Source of the DNA: Nocardioidaceae bacterium
GTDB lineage: Bacteria; Actinomycetota; Actinomycetes; Propionibacteriales; Nocardioidaceae
NCBI GenBank assembly: GCA_020438665.1
Contig: JAGQUE010000426.1
Span: 1-6,411 of the forward strand
Reading direction: 5' to 3'
Length of the DNA: 6,411 bases
Shown here: piece by piece, positions 4,200 to 6,411 of the stretch
Numbering within the stretch: position 1 is the stretch's first letter
Layout of the letters: every line of letters starts with the position of its first letter
Translations under genes and position numbers: made by a program
The notes under the pieces: generated by a model
What the model saw: the letters and a program-made list of their open reading frames with translations, nothing else
Databases searched by the model: none
Told to the model about the DNA's origin: nothing

Positions 4200-4738
4200 C
4201 GGTCTCCTCCTTCCTGGTTGGCGCGGATCATCTCGCCCAGACGTCTCGTGCCGCGTGAGGCGCGCGCCTTGACGGTTCCGAGCGGTACGTCGAGCCGTTC
4301 GGCGATCTCCTTCTGGCTCAGCTCGGCGAAGTAGGTCAGCTCGACCACCTGCCGTTCGTGGTCGGGCAGCCGGGCGATCGCGGCCCGCACGTCGGCGGCG
4401 TCGGCGAAGCGCTCGGCTGTCTCGCGGCCGTCCTCACCGGCCAGCTCGCGGACCGAGTCTACGTCGACGACCCGGTGACGCCGGGTCCGCAGCGCGTCGA
4501 TCGCGCGTCGATGGGCGATGGTGAACAACCAGCCGGAGAAGCGCTGCCGCGGGTCGTAGCGGTCGGCGTTGCGCCAGACGTCGAGGAACGTGCGCTGCAG
4601 CACGTCCTCGGCCTCGTCGCGGCCGACATAGCGGCTGACATAGGACAGCACCGCCGGAGCGAACTCGGTGTAGGCGTCCTCGAGGGCCGACTCGTCCGCT
4701 GCGGCGAGCCGGGCTCCGATGGCCTGACCTGGGTCCAT
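4196..4738 (-). CDS. ECF (extracytoplasmic function) sigma factor, SigK-like
   Basis: A 180-residue RNA polymerase sigma factor with only regions 2 and 4. Region 2 spans about 20-88: AYTEFAPAVLSYVSRYVGRDEAEDVLQRTFLDVWRN, then RQRFSGWLFTIAHRRAIDALRTRRHR, where GWLFTIAHRRAID is the region 2.4-like block of the SigK-type group. Region 4 spans about 115-170, with the helix-turn-helix LSQKEIAERLDVPLGTVKARASRG at 140-163. The length is normal. An ATG 17 codons upstream (4789) has no ribosome site and adds a basic stretch unlike the family; ATG at 4738 is preferred, though its own site is weak (ACAGG), perhaps because the message starts at the ATG. It follows the sortase by 60 bp and overlaps the anti-sigma gene by ATGA. 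Promoter targets are unknown; the upstream surface genes are the obvious candidates. Confidence 0.92.
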   Translation of the reverse strand: MDPGQAIGARLAAADESALEDAYTEFAPAVLSYVSRYVGRDEAEDVLQRTFLDVWRNADRYDPRQRFSGWLFTIAHRRAIDALRTRRHRVVDVDSVRELAGEDGRETAERFADAADVRAAIARLPDHERQVVELTYFAELSQKEIAERLDVPLGTVKARASRGTRRLGEMIRANQEGGDR

Positions 4739-4744
4739 GCCTGT

Positions 4745-4773
4745 ACTTCGGTGCCGGGCCCGGTTCGGTTGCC
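4745..4773 (-). promoter_or_regulatory. possible ECF-type promoter before the sigma gene
   Basis: On the minus strand, GGCAACC (4773-4767) and CGAAGT (4750-4745) are 16 bp apart, resembling the AAC-containing -35 and CGA-type -10 pattern of ECF promoters. Transcription 7 bases after the -10 would begin at the ATG at 4738, giving a leaderless sigma message and explaining the missing ribosome site. A 10-bp palindrome CCGGGCCCGG (4754-4763) fills the spacer. It suggests autoregulation inside the operon, but in GC-rich DNA such a match could be chance. Confidence 0.35.
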
Positions 4774-4798
4774 GCCGACACCGCGACATTTGTCGTGG

Positions 4799-5482
4799 TC
4801 ATCGGACGGGACGCGCGACCACGACGACGTTGTCCTGATAGCCGCCTCGGTCGGGCAGGTAGGCGCCCCCGCACGTCAGCAGGTGCAGCCGGGGCGGGCC
4901 GCCGCGCGCGAACACCTGCCCGGTGTCGAGCCGCACCTTGGGGATCCGGGTGACCGTGATGATCCGATAGGCCAGGGTCCGGCCGTCCACCAGCACCTGG
5001 AGCCGATCGCCGGGGCGCGCCGCCGCCAGCCGGGCGAGCGGACCCGCGCCGTCCTCGATGGTGTCGACGTGTCCGCCGAGCACGGTGGCGCCGCGTGGGG
5101 ACAGCGGGCCGGGACCGAAGCGATACCAGGACAACCGGGTCGGCTCGTCCGGCAGCGCCATCTGGCCGTCCTCGGCGAGGCCGGCAGGGTCGACCGGCAG
5201 GGCCACGCCCAGGCGGGGGATGCGCAGCAGCGTCGGCGCCGCGGTGGGCCGGACCGGTGGCAGCTCGGCGGGGCGTACGCCGACGCCGCTGGAGGCCGCC
5301 GCTCGGGAGGGCGTGCGGGAGGAAGCCGCGGCGGAGTCGGGCAGGCTGGTCGCGGTCGGCAGGTCGGCACCGACGGTGGCGGGACCGCGCCCCACGTCGA
5401 CGAGGACGACCGCCAACACAGCGCCGACGAGGGCGGCCACCGCGATGGTGACCGCCCTCCTCAGGGGGGAGCCGAGGCTCAC
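4799..5482 (-). CDS. class F-type sortase
   Basis: A 227-residue membrane-anchored cysteine transpeptidase that would cut a sorting motif in exported proteins and attach them to the cell wall or to a partner. Residues about 10-30 form an N-terminal signal anchor; a Ser/Ala/Pro-rich linker (about 40-82) leads to the sortase domain at 83-227. His138 in VLGGHVDT, Cys204 in LHLLTCGG and Arg212 in DRGGYQDNVVVVA form the catalytic triad. The LLTCGGAYxxDRGGYxDNVVVVA end is characteristic of actinobacterial class F enzymes. The GTG at 5482 lies 7 bp after the DUF4397 stop and gives a normal signal anchor; the frame continues upstream only as an antisense-like Pro/Arg-rich reading of the DUF4397 gene. 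The ribosome site is poor, so it may depend on translation of the upstream gene. Confidence 0.9.
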   Translation of the reverse strand: MSLGSPLRRAVTIAVAALVGAVLAVVLVDVGRGPATVGADLPTATSLPDSAAASSRTPSRAAASSGVGVRPAELPPVRPTAAPTLLRIPRLGVALPVDPAGLAEDGQMALPDEPTRLSWYRFGPGPLSPRGATVLGGHVDTIEDGAGPLARLAAARPGDRLQVLVDGRTLAYRIITVTRIPKVRLDTGQVFARGGPPRLHLLTCGGAYLPDRGGYQDNVVVVARPVR

Positions 5483-5489
5483 GCCGCGC

Positions 5490-6314
5490 TCACGACAACC
5501 GGTCGGCCGTCGCGGGTCGGGCCCGCCGCTGCAGCAGCCAGGTCGCCCCGCCTGCCACCAGCGCACCGAAGGCGGCCAGCAGCCACGGTGAGCCACTGTC
5601 GGCGGCCTGACCGCCCGTGCCACCCGGGACACCGCTCGGCGAGGAGTGCATGCCGGAGATCGTCTGGACAGCCAGCTGCAGGTTCTGGTCCTCCGCGCTG
5701 CCCCAGGCGTACACGATCGTGTGCACGCCTTCGGCGACGTCGACGTCGGCCGGGCCGATCGCGACCGTGTCGGTGCCAGCGAGCACGACGTCGGCCGACA
5801 CCGTGCCGGCCGGCAGGTCGGCGCTCGCCTCGCCCCCGTTCTCGAGATCGGCGAAGGCGACGTCACCGTTGGCGCGGACGTCGACGGCGGGGGCCGCTGC
5901 GGTGTGCCGCACGGTGAGCCGACCCTCGCCGGCCGCGATGCTCGAGGTGTCGTTGACGAACGGCGTCAGGACCGGGTTGCCGTCACCGTCGAGGTGCGCC
6001 ACGACGGTGATGTTGGCCCCGGCGGGCACGGTGACCCCGTTCGCCTCCATGATCGCGTCGCCATCCGCTCCGTCTCCGGCGGCCACCACCTTGAGGTCGT
6101 AGTCGCCGCCGGGGAGCGCCACGGGGTCGGTCAGGGTGCCGGGCTCGAAGTCGCTCAGCAGCTCGTCGCCGTTGACATAGACGTCCACGGTCGCGCCGGG
6201 AACGCCGTGCAGGATCGACACATGGGCGTCGTCGGCCGCCCGGGCCGGGCCGCCGACCAGCGCCAGGGCGCCGGCCACCATGGCGGCAGCCATCAGGTGG
6301 GCTCGCAGTCTCAT
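5490..6314 (-). CDS. secreted DUF4397 two-domain surface protein
   Basis: A 274-residue exported protein. Residues 1-26 are a signal peptide (RLRAH, hydrophobic core, cleavage after ARA). Two tandem DUF4397 domains follow: about 30-126 (AHVSILHGVPGATVDVYVNGDELLSDFEPGTLT, LPGGDYDLKVVAAG) and 131-220 (GRLTVRHTAAAPAVDVRANGDVAFADLENG, LPAGTVSADVVLAG, GVHTIVYAWGS). The second copy repeats the first's order of strands, as is usual for this beta-rich surface family of unknown function. A flexible Gly/Ser segment (221-243), a hydrophobic helix (244-261) and a basic tail starting QRRARP resemble a sortase sorting signal or a plain C-terminal anchor. There is no LPXTG; VPGGTG at 229-234 is the nearest match. 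The ATG at 6314 has AAGGAG 7 bases upstream. The sortase gene follows after 7 bp, so this protein is its likely substrate or partner. Confidence 0.88.
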   Translation of the reverse strand: MRLRAHLMAAAMVAGALALVGGPARAADDAHVSILHGVPGATVDVYVNGDELLSDFEPGTLTDPVALPGGDYDLKVVAAGDGADGDAIMEANGVTVPAGANITVVAHLDGDGNPVLTPFVNDTSSIAAGEGRLTVRHTAAAPAVDVRANGDVAFADLENGGEASADLPAGTVSADVVLAGTDTVAIGPADVDVAEGVHTIVYAWGSAEDQNLQLAVQTISGMHSSPSGVPGGTGGQAADSGSPWLLAAFGALVAGGATWLLQRRARPATADRLS

Positions 6315-6352
6315 CTCAGTCTCCTTGTCGTGGGTCGTCGTGGGGAGGTCGC

Positions 6353-6411
6353 TCAGAGGTCCAGCGGGCGCAGGACGAAGAGGATCCCGTGGGCGATCTG
6401 CTTGTTGCCCT
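6353..6411 (-). CDS. 3' end of an unidentified upstream operon gene (partial)
   Basis: Only the last 18 complete codons are inside the window, encoding GNKQIAHGILFVLRPLDL and a TGA at 6355-6353. The DUF4397 start is 38 bp downstream on the same strand, so the gene is probably the previous member of the operon. The HGILFVL segment weakly resembles the closing strand of fasciclin (FAS1) domains, usually NGxIHVID, and fasciclin proteins are known partners of SigK/RskA systems in mycobacteria, but 18 residues cannot establish this. Confidence 0.55.
   Translation of the reverse strand, partial: GNKQIAHGILFVLRPLDL

Noticed and set aside
4739..4789. Sigma factor start at 4789
   Set aside because: There is no ribosome site and the added 17 residues are basic and unlike ECF N-termini; it cannot be fully excluded.
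5483..5866. Long N-terminal extension of the sortase into the DUF4397 gene
   Set aside because: This frame overlaps a well-supported coding region and is Pro/Arg-rich shadow sequence; the signal anchor begins just after the GTG at 5482.

Overview
The window is high-GC (roughly 70% by eye), has dense GTG/ATG-start genes with strong third-position G/C, and carries a set of actinobacterial families: DUF3618, a class F-type sortase, a RskA-like anti-sigma factor and an SH3b-NlpC/P60 hydrolase. The most likely source is a chromosome of a high-GC actinobacterium, possibly a Nocardioides-like member of the Propionibacteriales. That placement is inference from style and gene content; no phylogenetic marker gene is present.

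Left part (1-1840): on the minus strand lie a PrxQ/BCP-type thiol peroxidase (579-1055), then a tRNA gene with a UAG (Leu) anticodon (453-526), then a small four-helix-type membrane protein of unknown function (33-422). Divergent from the peroxidase, on the plus strand, are a DUF3618 membrane-anchored small protein (1203-1451) and a GroES-like co-chaperonin paralogue (1484-1807). From memory, this neighbourhood (bcp, DUF3618, GroES-like, tRNA-Leu) recurs in actinobacteria. The tRNA is the odd element: it folds as a perfect cloverleaf with Leu-type features (UAG anticodon, A73, A15-U48, Leu-like D-arm) but has a 5-nt class I variable loop instead of the long arm expected of bacterial tRNA-Leu.

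Middle (1841-3449): a secreted SH3b-NlpC/P60 cell-wall hydrolase (1841-2857, minus) converges on the GroES-like gene. Upstream of it lies about 590 bp without a convincing gene. This stretch holds an 11-bp terminator-like hairpin 38 bp before the start codon, a four-tract G-quadruplex motif, several further hairpins, one with a GAGA tetraloop, a 90-bp patch of only about 49% GC, and a 20-bp near-perfect palindrome. It could be a structured 5' leader or attenuator, a small RNA, or gene debris.

Right part (3450-6411): a compact minus-strand operon reads, in transcription order, an unidentified gene (only its last 18 codons are visible), a secreted and membrane-tethered protein with two DUF4397 domains, a class F-type sortase, an ECF sigma factor, and a RskA-like zinc-finger anti-sigma factor that overlaps the sigma gene by ATGA. 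The layout suggests a membrane-sensed regulatory pair driving, or driven from, a surface-protein module. A possible ECF-type autoregulatory promoter sits just before the sigma gene. The DUF4397 protein has a sorting-signal-like tail without a canonical LPXTG. No mobile element, CRISPR array, rRNA gene or clear phage gene was found.
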